DNA from: Castellaniella ginsengisoli
GTDB lineage: Bacteria > Pseudomonadota > Gammaproteobacteria > Burkholderiales > Burkholderiaceae_B
Strand: one strand, 5' to 3'
Length of the DNA: 64,000 nucleotides
NCBI RefSeq assembly: GCF_039523235.1
Contig: NZ_BAAAEX010000011.1
Positions 15,323 to 29,189 of this stretch are shown piece by piece. Position 1 is the first letter of the stretch. Each line of letters starts with the position of its first letter. A model generated the notes under the pieces. The model saw only the letters and a list, made by a program, of their open reading frames with translations, was not told the origin of the DNA and ran no database searches. The position numbers were made by a program, and so were the translations under genes.

Positions 15323-16312
15323 TTATTTCAGCAGATCGGCGATGCCGTCGCGCTCTTCGAGCAGTTCCTTCAGGGTGAAGTCCATGCGTTCGCGCGAGAA
15401 AGCGTCGATTTCCAGGCCGGTGACGCGGGTGTATTCGCCGTTGGCCGTGGTGACCGGCACGCCGTAGACGATGCCTTCGGGAATGCCGTAGGAGCCGTCG
15501 GACGGGACGCCCATGGTGACCCACTTGCCGTTGGAGCCCAGCACCCAGTCATGGATGTGGTCGATGGCGGCGTTGGCGGCCGAGGCGGCCGAGGACAGGC
15601 CGCGGGCCTCGATGATGGCGGCGCCGCGCTTGCCCACGGTGGGGATGAAGGTGTCGGCGATCCAGGCCTGATCATTGATCAGCGACTGGACGGACTGGCC
15701 GCCGATGGTGGCGAAGCGCGTGTCCGGATACATGGTGGGCGAGTGGTTGCCCCACACGACCAGCTTCTCGATGTCGGCCACCGCTTTGCCCGTCTTGGCG
15801 GCGATCTGCGACAGGGCGCGGTTGTGGTCCAGGCGCAGCATGGCGGTGAAGTTCTTGGCCGGCAGGTCCGGCGCGGACTTCATGGCGATGTAGGCATTGG
15901 TGTTGGCCGGGTTGCCCACCACCAGCACCTTGACGTCGCGGCTGGCGACTTCGTTCAGGGCCTTGCCCTGGGCGGTGAAGATCTGGGCGTTGACCTGCAG
16001 GAGATCCTTGCGCTCCATGCCCTTGCTGCGCGGGCGGGCGCCCACCAGCAGGGCGACGTCGGCGTCCTTGAAGGCGGTGCGCGGGTCGCTGTGGGCGCTC
16101 ATGCCGGCCAGAAGCGGGAATGCGCAGTCGTCCAGTTCCATCATCACGCCCTGCAGGGCTTTCTGGGCCTTTTCGTCGGGGATTTCAAGCAGTTGCAGGA
16201 TGACGGGCTGATCCTTGCCGAGCATTTCGCCCGAGGCGATGCGAAACAGCAGGGCATAGCCGATCTGGCCGGCTGCGCCGGTGACCGCGACGCGCATGGC
16301 GGGTTTGGACAT
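15323..16312 (-). CDS. mdh: Malate dehydrogenase
   Basis: NAD-dependent malate dehydrogenase of 329 residues, the longer cytosolic-like type common in betaproteobacteria; oxidises malate to oxaloacetate. Seen: nucleotide-binding VAVTGAAGQIGYALLFRIA at the N-terminus, LLVGARPRSKGMERKDLL (substrate arginine loop), VVGNPANTNA, LDHNRA and the catalytic WGNHSPTMYPD histidine. Context: reads away from the divergent gntR gene; the 194-base gap holds a 21-bp operator-like element and an mdh promoter. Downstream prpBCD could be co-transcribed, since no terminator is seen in the 190-base gap. Confidence 0.97.
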   Translation of the reverse strand: MSKPAMRVAVTGAAGQIGYALLFRIASGEMLGKDQPVILQLLEIPDEKAQKALQGVMMELDDCAFPLLAGMSAHSDPRTAFKDADVALLVGARPRSKGMERKDLLQVNAQIFTAQGKALNEVASRDVKVLVVGNPANTNAYIAMKSAPDLPAKNFTAMLRLDHNRALSQIAAKTGKAVADIEKLVVWGNHSPTMYPDTRFATIGGQSVQSLINDQAWIADTFIPTVGKRGAAIIEARGLSSAASAANAAIDHIHDWVLGSNGKWVTMGVPSDGSYGIPEGIVYGVPVTTANGEYTRVTGLEIDAFSRERMDFTLKELLEERDGIADLLK

Positions 16313-16365
16313 GGTGATTCTCCGATAGGGTGAGAGGATATCCGGGGTGTACGAAATCGCCGAAA

Positions 16366-16395
16366 AGAGTAGTTTATTTCATCGGCCAGCGTCAA
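16366..16395 (-). promoter_or_regulatory. Predicted promoter of mdh
   Basis: Minus-strand TTGACG (16390-16395, 5 of 6 consensus) with 18 bases to a weak TACTCT -10 (16366-16371). The -35 begins 2 bases after the 21-bp element at 16398-16418, the same geometry as at acnB. The -10 is poor, so an activator may be needed. Confidence 0.5.
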
Positions 16396-16397
16396 GG

Positions 16398-16418
16398 GTC
16401 TTATATCTTATATAAGAC
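16398..16418. promoter_or_regulatory. 21-bp operator-like element in the mdh/gntR gap
   Basis: GTCTTATA-N5-TATAAGAC, the exact reverse complement of the element upstream of acnB (10404-10424). It is 85 bases from the mdh start and 88 from the gntR start. Inferred to be bound by the adjacent GntR-family regulator, which would make regulation of mdh, acnB and gntR common. Confidence 0.72.
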
Positions 16419-16506
16419 AGAAGAGTATTAGACATCCGGCGCCGGAAGTGCGAAAATGCGGCGTCTCATCTTGTAGCATGGCCGCATTGCAGCACCTCCG
16501 ACCGAC

Positions 16507-17277
16507 ATGTCCGATTCCCCCCCCATCGATCGCCCGCAGACGCCGAGCCGCGCGCCCCACAGCGCCGCGTTCAGCCCTCTGTACCAGCAGATCAAGGGGC
16601 TGATCCTGCAGGGGCTGGACCGAGGCGAATGGAAGCCCGGCGAAGCAATCCCCAGCGAGCTCGAACTGGCCGCCCGGTTCCAGGTCAGCCAGGGCACCGT
16701 GCGCAAGGCCATCGACGAGCTGGCCGCCGACAACCTGTTGATCCGGCGCCAGGGCAAGGGCACGTTCGTGGCCACCCACAACGAAGCCCGGGTGCGCTAT
16801 CGTTTCCTGAGACTGACGCCCGACGAAACCCGGCCCGCGGTCTCCAGCAGCCAGATCCTGGATTGCCGGCGCGCCAAGGCCACGGCCGAGGTCGCCGCCG
16901 CCCTGGATCTGCGCGCGGGGGATGCCGTCGTGAACATGCGCCGCGTGCTGTCGTTCGACGACGTGCCCACCATCCTGGACGACATCTGGCTGCCGGGCAG
17001 CGTCTTCAAGGGCCTGACCCTGGAATCGCTGCTGCGCTACCGGGGGCCGGTCTATGCGTTGTTCGAAACCGAATTCGGGGTCAGCATGGTGCGTGCCGAA
17101 GAAAAAATCCGCGCCGTGGCCGCCACCGGGATCCAGGCCGAATTGCTGCGGATCGCACCCGGCGGCCCGCTGCTGCAGGTCGAGCGCATCGCCTATACCT
17201 ACGGCGACCGCCCCATGGAATTGCGTCGCGGCCACTACGTCACCGAACGCCATCACTACCGCAACAGTTTGAATTGA
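16507..17277 (+). CDS. GntR-family (HutC/UTRA) transcriptional regulator
   Basis: A 256-residue regulator. Seen: winged helix-turn-helix at about residues 20-90 (PLYQQIKGLILQGLDRGEWK, ELAARFQVSQGTVRKAIDEL, LIRRQGKGTFVA), then a UTRA ligand-binding domain (about 110-250) with ILDDIWLPGSVF and ERIAYTYGDRPMELRRGHYV. Known: HutC-type regulators bind small carboxylates, sugars or amino acids and recognise A/T-rich palindromes. Context: divergent from mdh and 66 bases upstream of sdhC with no clear terminator or promoter in between. Inferred: controls TCA genes through the GTCTTATA-N5-TATAAGAC element seen at mdh and acnB. Effector unknown, perhaps a TCA intermediate. Confidence 0.88.
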   Translation: MSDSPPIDRPQTPSRAPHSAAFSPLYQQIKGLILQGLDRGEWKPGEAIPSELELAARFQVSQGTVRKAIDELAADNLLIRRQGKGTFVATHNEARVRYRFLRLTPDETRPAVSSSQILDCRRAKATAEVAAALDLRAGDAVVNMRRVLSFDDVPTILDDIWLPGSVFKGLTLESLLRYRGPVYALFETEFGVSMVRAEEKIRAVAATGIQAELLRIAPGGPLLQVERIAYTYGDRPMELRRGHYVTERHHYRNSLN

Positions 17278-17343
17278 CTCCCGGATAGGTGAAAATGCCG
17301 ATTGAGTCCAGAATTCCTTCCATCTTCCAACTACGAGGCCATC

Positions 17344-17757
17344 ATGTCTGAATCAGCCACAAAGCCGCGCCCGCAGTTCCGTAACCTGGGGTTGACCGAC
17401 CTCATGAGTTACCGGCTGCCTCCGGCGGCCAAAGCATCCATCCTGCATCGGGTCAGCGGCGCCCTGTTGTTCCTGGCGCTGCCGCTGGTGCTCGTGCCGC
17501 TGTTCGCGCAAAGCGTCCAGTCGCCCGAAACCTTTGCCGCCATGAAGGAATGGGCCTCCTCCCCGGCCTGTAAGATCGTGCTGCTGGTCCTGATGTGGGG
17601 CTACTTCCATCACTTCTGCGCCGGCATCCGCTACCTGACGCTGGACCTGCATGTCGGCAATGCGCGCGAACCCTCGCAGCGCTCCGGCGCCCTGGTGACC
17701 GGCGTGGCCTTGGCCCTGACCGTCGTCTTCGGTCTGAAACTCTTTGGAGCATGGTAA
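17344..17757 (+). CDS. sdhC: Succinate dehydrogenase cytochrome b556 subunit
   Basis: Membrane anchor subunit of complex II, 137 residues. Seen: RPQFRNLGLTDLMSYRLPPAAKASILHRVSGALLF with the conserved SILHRxSG quinone/heme region, three predicted membrane helices, and HHFCAGIRYLTLD containing the heme-ligand histidine. ATG at 17344 gives the family-like MSESATKPRPQFRNL start. Stop overlaps the sdhD start by one base. First gene of sdhCDAB-sdhE-gltA. Confidence 0.95.
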   Translation: MSESATKPRPQFRNLGLTDLMSYRLPPAAKASILHRVSGALLFLALPLVLVPLFAQSVQSPETFAAMKEWASSPACKIVLLVLMWGYFHHFCAGIRYLTLDLHVGNAREPSQRSGALVTGVALALTVVFGLKLFGAW

Positions 17758-18134
17758 TGGCTCAAGAACGCATCGGTCGCAAGCGCCTGGTCGTGGGCGC
17801 GCACTACGGCACCCGCGACTTCATCGTCCAGCGCGCCACCGCCGTCATCATGGCGGTCTACACCCTGGCCTTGGTCCTGTACGCCGTCCTGGTCCCCATG
17901 GATTTCGAATCCTGGCGCGCATTCTTCGTCTTCACCGCCGGCACCTTGCCGGTCGGGCAGTTGCTGGCCACGCTGGCCTTCCTGTCGCTTGCCTGGCACG
18001 CCTGGATCGGCGTGCGCGACATCTGGATGGATTACGCCCATTCCGACGGCCTGCGCCTGTTCCTGCAGGTCCTGACCATCCTGTGGCTGGTGGCCGCAGT
18101 GGTCTTCTTCGGTCAAATTCTCTGGAGTCTCTAA
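17757..18134 (+). CDS. sdhD: Succinate dehydrogenase hydrophobic anchor subunit
   Basis: Second membrane anchor of complex II, 125 residues. Seen: RIGRKRLVVGAHYGTRDFIVQRATAVIMAVYTL, three predicted membrane helices, and LAWHAWIGVRDIWMDYAHSDGLR with the conserved heme/quinone-site His and Asp-Tyr. The TAATG junction with sdhC implies translational coupling; an ATG two codons earlier (17751) is an alternative start. Works with SdhC to bind heme b and ubiquinone in the inner membrane. Confidence 0.95.
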   Translation: MAQERIGRKRLVVGAHYGTRDFIVQRATAVIMAVYTLALVLYAVLVPMDFESWRAFFVFTAGTLPVGQLLATLAFLSLAWHAWIGVRDIWMDYAHSDGLRLFLQVLTILWLVAAVVFFGQILWSL

Positions 18135-18135
18135 C

Positions 18136-19908
18136 GTGGCTGCTGTCAAGAAATCCCTCCCGCGCCGCCAGTTCGATGTGGTGGTCGTCGGCGCCGGCGG
18201 AGCCGGTCTGCGTTGTTCGCTGCAACTGGCCCAGGCCGGCTTGTCCGTGGCCGTGCTGTCCAAGGTCTTTCCCACGCGTTCGCATACCGTGGCCGCCCAG
18301 GGCGGCGTCAGCGCCTCGCTGGGCAACATGAGCGAAGACCACTGGCAATGGCACATGTACGATACCGTCAAGGGCTCCGACTGGCTCGGCGACCAGGACG
18401 CGATCGAGTTCATGGTCCGCGAAGCCCCCAATGCCGTGTACGAGCTCGAGCACTTCGGCATGCCCTTCGACCGCAATCCGGACGGCACCATCTACCAGCG
18501 CCCGTTTGGCGGCCACACGTCCCATTTCGGTGAAAAACCCGTCCAGCGCGCCTGTGCCGCCGCCGACCGCACCGGGCACGCGATGCTGCACACGCTGTAT
18601 CAGCGCAATGTCGCCGCCCGCACCCAGTTCTTCGTCGAATGGATGGCGCTCGATCTGCTGCGCAACAATGCCGGCGACGTCCTGGGCGTGACCGCGATGG
18701 AAATGGAAACCGGCGAAATCTTCGTCCTGGAAGCCAAGCACACCGTGCTGGCCACGGGCGGGGCCGGCCGTATTTTCGCGGCCACCACCAATGCCTTCAT
18801 CAACACCGGCGATGGCCTGGGCATGGCGGCGCGCGCCGGCATCCCGCTGCAGGACATGGAGTTCTGGCAGTTCCATCCCACCGGCGTGGCCGGCGCGGGC
18901 GTGCTGATCACCGAAGGGGTGCGCGGCGAGGGCGGCTATCTGCTGAACAAGGATGGCGAGCGCTTCATGGAGCGCTACGCCCCCCAGCTCAAGGATCTGG
19001 CGCCGCGCGACTTCGTGTCGCGCTCGATGGACCAGGAAATCAAGGAAGGCCGCGGCTGCGGCGATGGCAGCTACGTCCAGCTCAAGCTCGATCATCTGGG
19101 CGCCGAGACCATCATGAAGCGCCTGCCTTCCATCCGCGAGATCGCCATCAAGTTCGCCAACATCGATCCCATCAAGGATCCGATTCCGGTCGTGCCGACG
19201 CTGCACTACCAGATGGGCGGCATTCCGGCCAACTACCACGGCCAGGTCGTCACCCAGGTGAACGGCGTGGAAAAGATCGTCAACGGCCTGTACGCCATCG
19301 GCGAATGCGCCGCCACCTCGGTGCACGGCGCCAATCGCCTGGGCACCAACTCGCTGCTGGATCTGATCGTGTTCGGCCGTTCGGCGGGCAACTTCATCGT
19401 GTCCCAGCATCCCGAGCGCGAGCATGCGCACCAGGAACTGCCCGACACCGATATCGAGGCTTCCCTGGATCGCGTCAACCGGCTCGAGAGCCGCACCAGC
19501 GGCGAAAAGACCCACGATGTGATCAACCGCATGCGCGACACCATGCAAAGCCATTGCGGCGTGTTCCGCAAGATGGACATCCTGCAAGAAGGCGAACGCA
19601 TGGTCGCCGATCTGGTGCCGCAGTTCGACAACATCTACTATGCGGACAAGTCCAAGGTCTTCAACACCGCGCGCATCGAAGCCCTGGAAGCCGCCAACAT
19701 GATCGAAGTCGCGCGCGCGACGGTCAAGTCCGCCGTCAACCGGCTCGAATCCCGGGGGGCGCACGCGCTGGATGAATACCCCGAGCGCGACGATGAAAAC
19801 TGGCTCAAGCATACGCTGTGGTTCGCGGACAACCGGCTCGAATACAAGCCGGTGCGCATGCAGCCCCTGACCGCCGAAAGCATCCCGCCCAAGCCGCGCA
19901 CCTTCTAA
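18136..19908 (+). CDS. sdhA: Succinate dehydrogenase flavoprotein subunit
   Basis: Catalytic subunit of complex II, 590 residues; oxidises succinate to fumarate with covalently bound FAD. Seen: VVVGAGGAGLRCSLQLA dinucleotide fold, FPTRSHTVAAQGG where His50 is the FAD attachment site, FHPTG, and HGANRLGTNSLLDLIVFGR. Starts with GTG one base after the sdhD stop. The flavin is attached with the help of SdhE, encoded two genes downstream. Acts on the cytosolic face of the membrane, bound to SdhB. Confidence 0.98.
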   Translation: MAAVKKSLPRRQFDVVVVGAGGAGLRCSLQLAQAGLSVAVLSKVFPTRSHTVAAQGGVSASLGNMSEDHWQWHMYDTVKGSDWLGDQDAIEFMVREAPNAVYELEHFGMPFDRNPDGTIYQRPFGGHTSHFGEKPVQRACAAADRTGHAMLHTLYQRNVAARTQFFVEWMALDLLRNNAGDVLGVTAMEMETGEIFVLEAKHTVLATGGAGRIFAATTNAFINTGDGLGMAARAGIPLQDMEFWQFHPTGVAGAGVLITEGVRGEGGYLLNKDGERFMERYAPQLKDLAPRDFVSRSMDQEIKEGRGCGDGSYVQLKLDHLGAETIMKRLPSIREIAIKFANIDPIKDPIPVVPTLHYQMGGIPANYHGQVVTQVNGVEKIVNGLYAIGECAATSVHGANRLGTNSLLDLIVFGRSAGNFIVSQHPEREHAHQELPDTDIEASLDRVNRLESRTSGEKTHDVINRMRDTMQSHCGVFRKMDILQEGERMVADLVPQFDNIYYADKSKVFNTARIEALEAANMIEVARATVKSAVNRLESRGAHALDEYPERDDENWLKHTLWFADNRLEYKPVRMQPLTAESIPPKPRTF

Positions 19909-19921
19909 TCTGGACATCGTC

Positions 19922-20638
19922 ATGAGTCAAAAACGTATCGTGAAATTCGAGATCTACCGCTACGATCCGGACAAGGACGAGCGGCCCTACATGCAGAAGT
20001 TCGAAGTCGAGCTGCAGCCGACCGACAAGATGCTGCTGGACGCGATCCTGCGCATCAAGGACGAACTCGACGACAGCCTGGCCCTGCGCCGGTCCTGCCG
20101 CGAGGGCGTGTGCGGTTCCGACGCCATGAACATCAATGGCAAGAACGGCCTGGCATGCACGACCAACCTGCTCACGCTGAAGGAGCCCATCGTCCTCAAG
20201 CCGCTGCCCGGCCTGCCCGTGGTGCGCGACCTGATCGTGGACATGACCTTCTTCTTCGACCAGTACCATTCGATCAAGCCCTACCTGATCAACGACACGC
20301 CGCCTCCCGAAAAAGAGCGCCTCCAGACCCCCGAGGAGCGCGAGGAACTGAACGGCTTGTACGAGTGCATCCTGTGCGGCTGCTGCTCGACCGCCTGTCC
20401 GTCTTTCTGGTGGAATCCGGACAAGTTCGTCGGTCCCGCCGGGCTGCTCCAGGCCTACCGTTTCATCGCCGATTCGCGCGACGAAGCGACGGGCGAGCGC
20501 CTGGACGACCTGGAAGATCCCTACCGCCTGTTCCGCTGCCACACGATCATGAACTGCACGGACGTCTGTCCCAAGGGGCTGAATCCGTCGGCCGCGATCG
20601 GCAAGATCAAGGAAATGCTCGTGCGCCGCACGGTCTGA
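19922..20638 (+). CDS. sdhB: Succinate dehydrogenase iron-sulfur subunit
   Basis: Electron-transfer subunit of complex II, 238 residues. Seen: 2Fe-2S ligands in RRSCREGVCGSDAMNING and LACTT, 4Fe-4S and 3Fe-4S ligands in CILCGCCSTACPSFWWNP and CHTIMNCTDVCPKGLNP. Carries electrons from FADH2 in SdhA to ubiquinone at the SdhC/SdhD interface. 13 bases after sdhA. Confidence 0.98.
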   Translation: MSQKRIVKFEIYRYDPDKDERPYMQKFEVELQPTDKMLLDAILRIKDELDDSLALRRSCREGVCGSDAMNINGKNGLACTTNLLTLKEPIVLKPLPGLPVVRDLIVDMTFFFDQYHSIKPYLINDTPPPEKERLQTPEEREELNGLYECILCGCCSTACPSFWWNPDKFVGPAGLLQAYRFIADSRDEATGERLDDLEDPYRLFRCHTIMNCTDVCPKGLNPSAAIGKIKEMLVRRTV

Positions 20639-20647
20639 GGCCTGGCC

Positions 20648-20911
20648 ATGTCCGGCGACCTGTCCGTTCTGGACCGTGCCCGCCTGCGCTGGCGGGCGCG
20701 GCGCGGCCTGCTCGAAAACGATCTCATCATCACGCGCTTCCTGGATGCCCATGAAGCGCAACTGACCGAGACCGACGTGCGGGCCCTGACGCAGCTTTTC
20801 GAAATGGGCGACAACGAATTGCTCGATGTCCTGCTGGGGCGCGTGGATCTGACCGGTCCCTACGATGACCCCGACATCCGCCGGCTCGTCGAGCAGATGA
20901 AAGCGCTGTAA
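20648..20911 (+). CDS. sdhE: FAD assembly factor SdhE
   Basis: An 87-residue SdhE/Sdh5 (DUF339) protein that promotes covalent flavinylation of SdhA. Seen: ARLRWRARRGLLENDLII with the conserved RGxxE motif, then FEMGDNELLDVLLGR. Located 9 bases after sdhB and 19 before gltA, matching its partner's operon. Starts MSGDLSVLDRARL. Confidence 0.95.
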   Translation: MSGDLSVLDRARLRWRARRGLLENDLIITRFLDAHEAQLTETDVRALTQLFEMGDNELLDVLLGRVDLTGPYDDPDIRRLVEQMKAL

Positions 20912-20930
20912 TACTTAAAGGAAGATTCAC

Positions 20931-22226
<1,296 letters not shown>

Positions 22227-22247
22227 GTCTTCCGTCTCGCTGCAGCA

Positions 22248-22282
22248 AGAGAAACGGGCCGCAAGGCCCGTTTCTCTTTTCC
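22248..22282 (+). terminator. Terminator of sdhCDAB-sdhE-gltA
   Basis: 13-bp perfect stem (22248-22260 with 22265-22277), GCAA loop, then a T-rich tail. Follows the gltA stop by 21 bases and precedes the convergent maeB gene. Confidence 0.9.
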
Positions 22283-22353
22283 GGACCGGCCGCCGCAGGA
22301 TGCCGGCCGGCGTACCGGCGGCCCGGTGTTCATGGAAGGCGCGTGCGGATGGA

Positions 22354-24648
<2,295 letters not shown>

Positions 24649-25006
24649 GGATGCCTGTGCTCCTGCGTGGTTTTATATCGTGGGTATCGATGAGGGAATG
24701 ATTTTTGCTGTTCGTCTTTTGTTCGTCGGGCCGTTTCGGGTTTTGCGTGGCGCGAGGCTGGTTTTCGCCCGAGTGTTTGTTAATCCCAACGCCAAACCGG
24801 CGAAAAGCGGCCTGGAATGGGCGTTTTCGGCCGATCAGTTTAAACCCATGCCGCCGGACGGGTATACTTTGACCTTAATACGGCTTATGCAAGGCGTCGT
24901 ACCGCTGCCTTCTGCCCCTGCTATCCGCCCATCGGTCTGGCCGAGTCGCGGAAGGTTTCTCAATCTGCATCGTTTCGGGTGAAGCACCCGTCAGGTGAAG
25001 CGCACA
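24649..25006. other. Intergenic region between maeB and odhA
   Basis: 358 bases without a credible gene. A plausible plus-strand promoter is TTTAAA (24839-24844) with 18 bases to TATACT (24863-24868), which would give an odhA leader of about 135 bases. A perfect hairpin CGGGTG-AAG-CACCCG (24976-24990) lies just before the odhA ribosome site. The upstream 180 bases are comparatively T-rich and presumably hold the maeB promoter. Confidence 0.5.
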
Positions 25007-27886
<2,880 letters not shown>

Positions 27887-27926
27887 TCCGACCCCTTTCC
27901 AATACAGACAACACGGAAAAAATATC

Positions 27927-29126
27927 ATGGCCATTACCGAAGTTCTCGTTCCGCAACTCTCCGAATCGGTGTCGGAAGCCACCTTGCTCAACTGGAAGAA
28001 GCAGCCCGGCGAAGCCGTGGAGGCCGACGAGATCCTGATCGAAGTCGAAACCGACAAGGTCGTGCTGGAAGTCCCGGCGCCGGCCTCGGGCGTGCTCTCG
28101 GAGATCGTCAAGGGCGACGGCAGCACCGTCACCTCGGGCGAAGTCCTGGCCCGCATCGACACCGCCGCCAAGGCCGCCGCCGCCGCGCCCAAGGCCGAGG
28201 CTGAAGCCGCGCCGGCTCCGGCGGCCGCTCCGGCCGCTCCGGCCGCCAAGTCCTCGGTGGCTTCCCCCGCCGCCGGCAAGATCCTGTCCGAGAAGGGCAT
28301 CGATCCCGCCACGGTCGAGGGTACGGGCCGCGGCGGCCGCGTGACCAAGGGCGACGCCCTGGGCGCCGCGCAAACCACGGCGGCGCCCGCCGCGGCGTCC
28401 GCTCCGGTGCCGGTCAGCCTGGACGGCCGCCCGGAACAGCGCGTGCCCATGAGCCGCCTGCGCGCCCGCGTGGCCGAGCGCCTGATCCAGTCGCAATCCG
28501 AAAACGCCATCCTGACGACCTTCAACGAGGTCAACATGCAGGCCATCATGGACCTGCGCAAGAAATACAAGGATTCCTTCGAAAAAGAGCACGGCGTCAA
28601 GCTCGGCTTTACCTCTTTCTTCGTCAAGGCGGCCGTGACCGCGCTCAAGCGCTACCCGATCGTCAACGCGTCGGTGGACGGCAAGGACATCGTCTACCAT
28701 GGCTACTTCGACATCGGGGTGGCGGTCGGCAGTCCGCGCGGCCTGGTGGTGCCCGTCCTGCGCAATGCCGATCAACTGTCGCTGGCCGACATCGAAAAGC
28801 AGATCGCCGATTTCGGCCGCCGCGCCCAGGACGGCAAGCTCACGCTCGACGAGCTGACCGGCGGAACCTTCTCCATTTCCAACGGCGGCGTGTTCGGTTC
28901 CATGCTGTCCACCCCGATCATCAACCCGCCTCAGTCGGCCATCCTCGGCATCCATGCCACCAAGGAGCGTCCGGTCGTGGAAAACGGTCAGATCGTCATC
29001 CGCCCGATGAACTATCTGGCCCTGTCCTACGATCACCGCATCATCGACGGCCGCGAAGCCGTCCTGGCCCTGGTCGCCATGAAAGAAGCCCTGGAAGATC
29101 CGCAACGCATGCTGCTGGGCGTCTGA
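27927..29126 (+). CDS. odhB: Dihydrolipoyl succinyltransferase (E2)
   Basis: E2 core of 2-oxoglutarate dehydrogenase (sucB), 399 residues. Seen: lipoyl domain (1-77) with lipoylated Lys44 in VETDKVVLEV, an Ala/Pro-rich linker (about 80-108), the E1/E3-binding domain (about 112-150, AAGKILSEKGIDPATVEGTGRGGRV written in parts), and a catalytic domain ending in the active-site YDHRIIDGREAV. Transfers succinyl from lipoamide to CoA. 40 bases after odhA. Confidence 0.98.
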   Translation: MAITEVLVPQLSESVSEATLLNWKKQPGEAVEADEILIEVETDKVVLEVPAPASGVLSEIVKGDGSTVTSGEVLARIDTAAKAAAAAPKAEAEAAPAPAAAPAAPAAKSSVASPAAGKILSEKGIDPATVEGTGRGGRVTKGDALGAAQTTAAPAAASAPVPVSLDGRPEQRVPMSRLRARVAERLIQSQSENAILTTFNEVNMQAIMDLRKKYKDSFEKEHGVKLGFTSFFVKAAVTALKRYPIVNASVDGKDIVYHGYFDIGVAVGSPRGLVVPVLRNADQLSLADIEKQIADFGRRAQDGKLTLDELTGGTFSISNGGVFGSMLSTPIINPPQSAILGIHATKERPVVENGQIVIRPMNYLALSYDHRIIDGREAVLALVAMKEALEDPQRMLLGV

Positions 29127-29151
29127 TCGGCAATCTGATGTAAATTGACAA

Positions 29152-29178
29152 GACGCACCCTTCGGGGTGCGTCGTTTT
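29152..29178 (+). terminator. Hairpin between odhB and lpdA (weak terminator or attenuator)
   Basis: GACGCACCC-TTCG-GGGTGCGTC stem with a TTCG tetraloop followed by G and four T. It lies inside the operon 25 bases after odhB. Likely reduces but does not abolish lpdA transcription, or protects the upstream message. Confidence 0.6.
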
Positions 29179-29189
29179 GAGAGAAGAAC

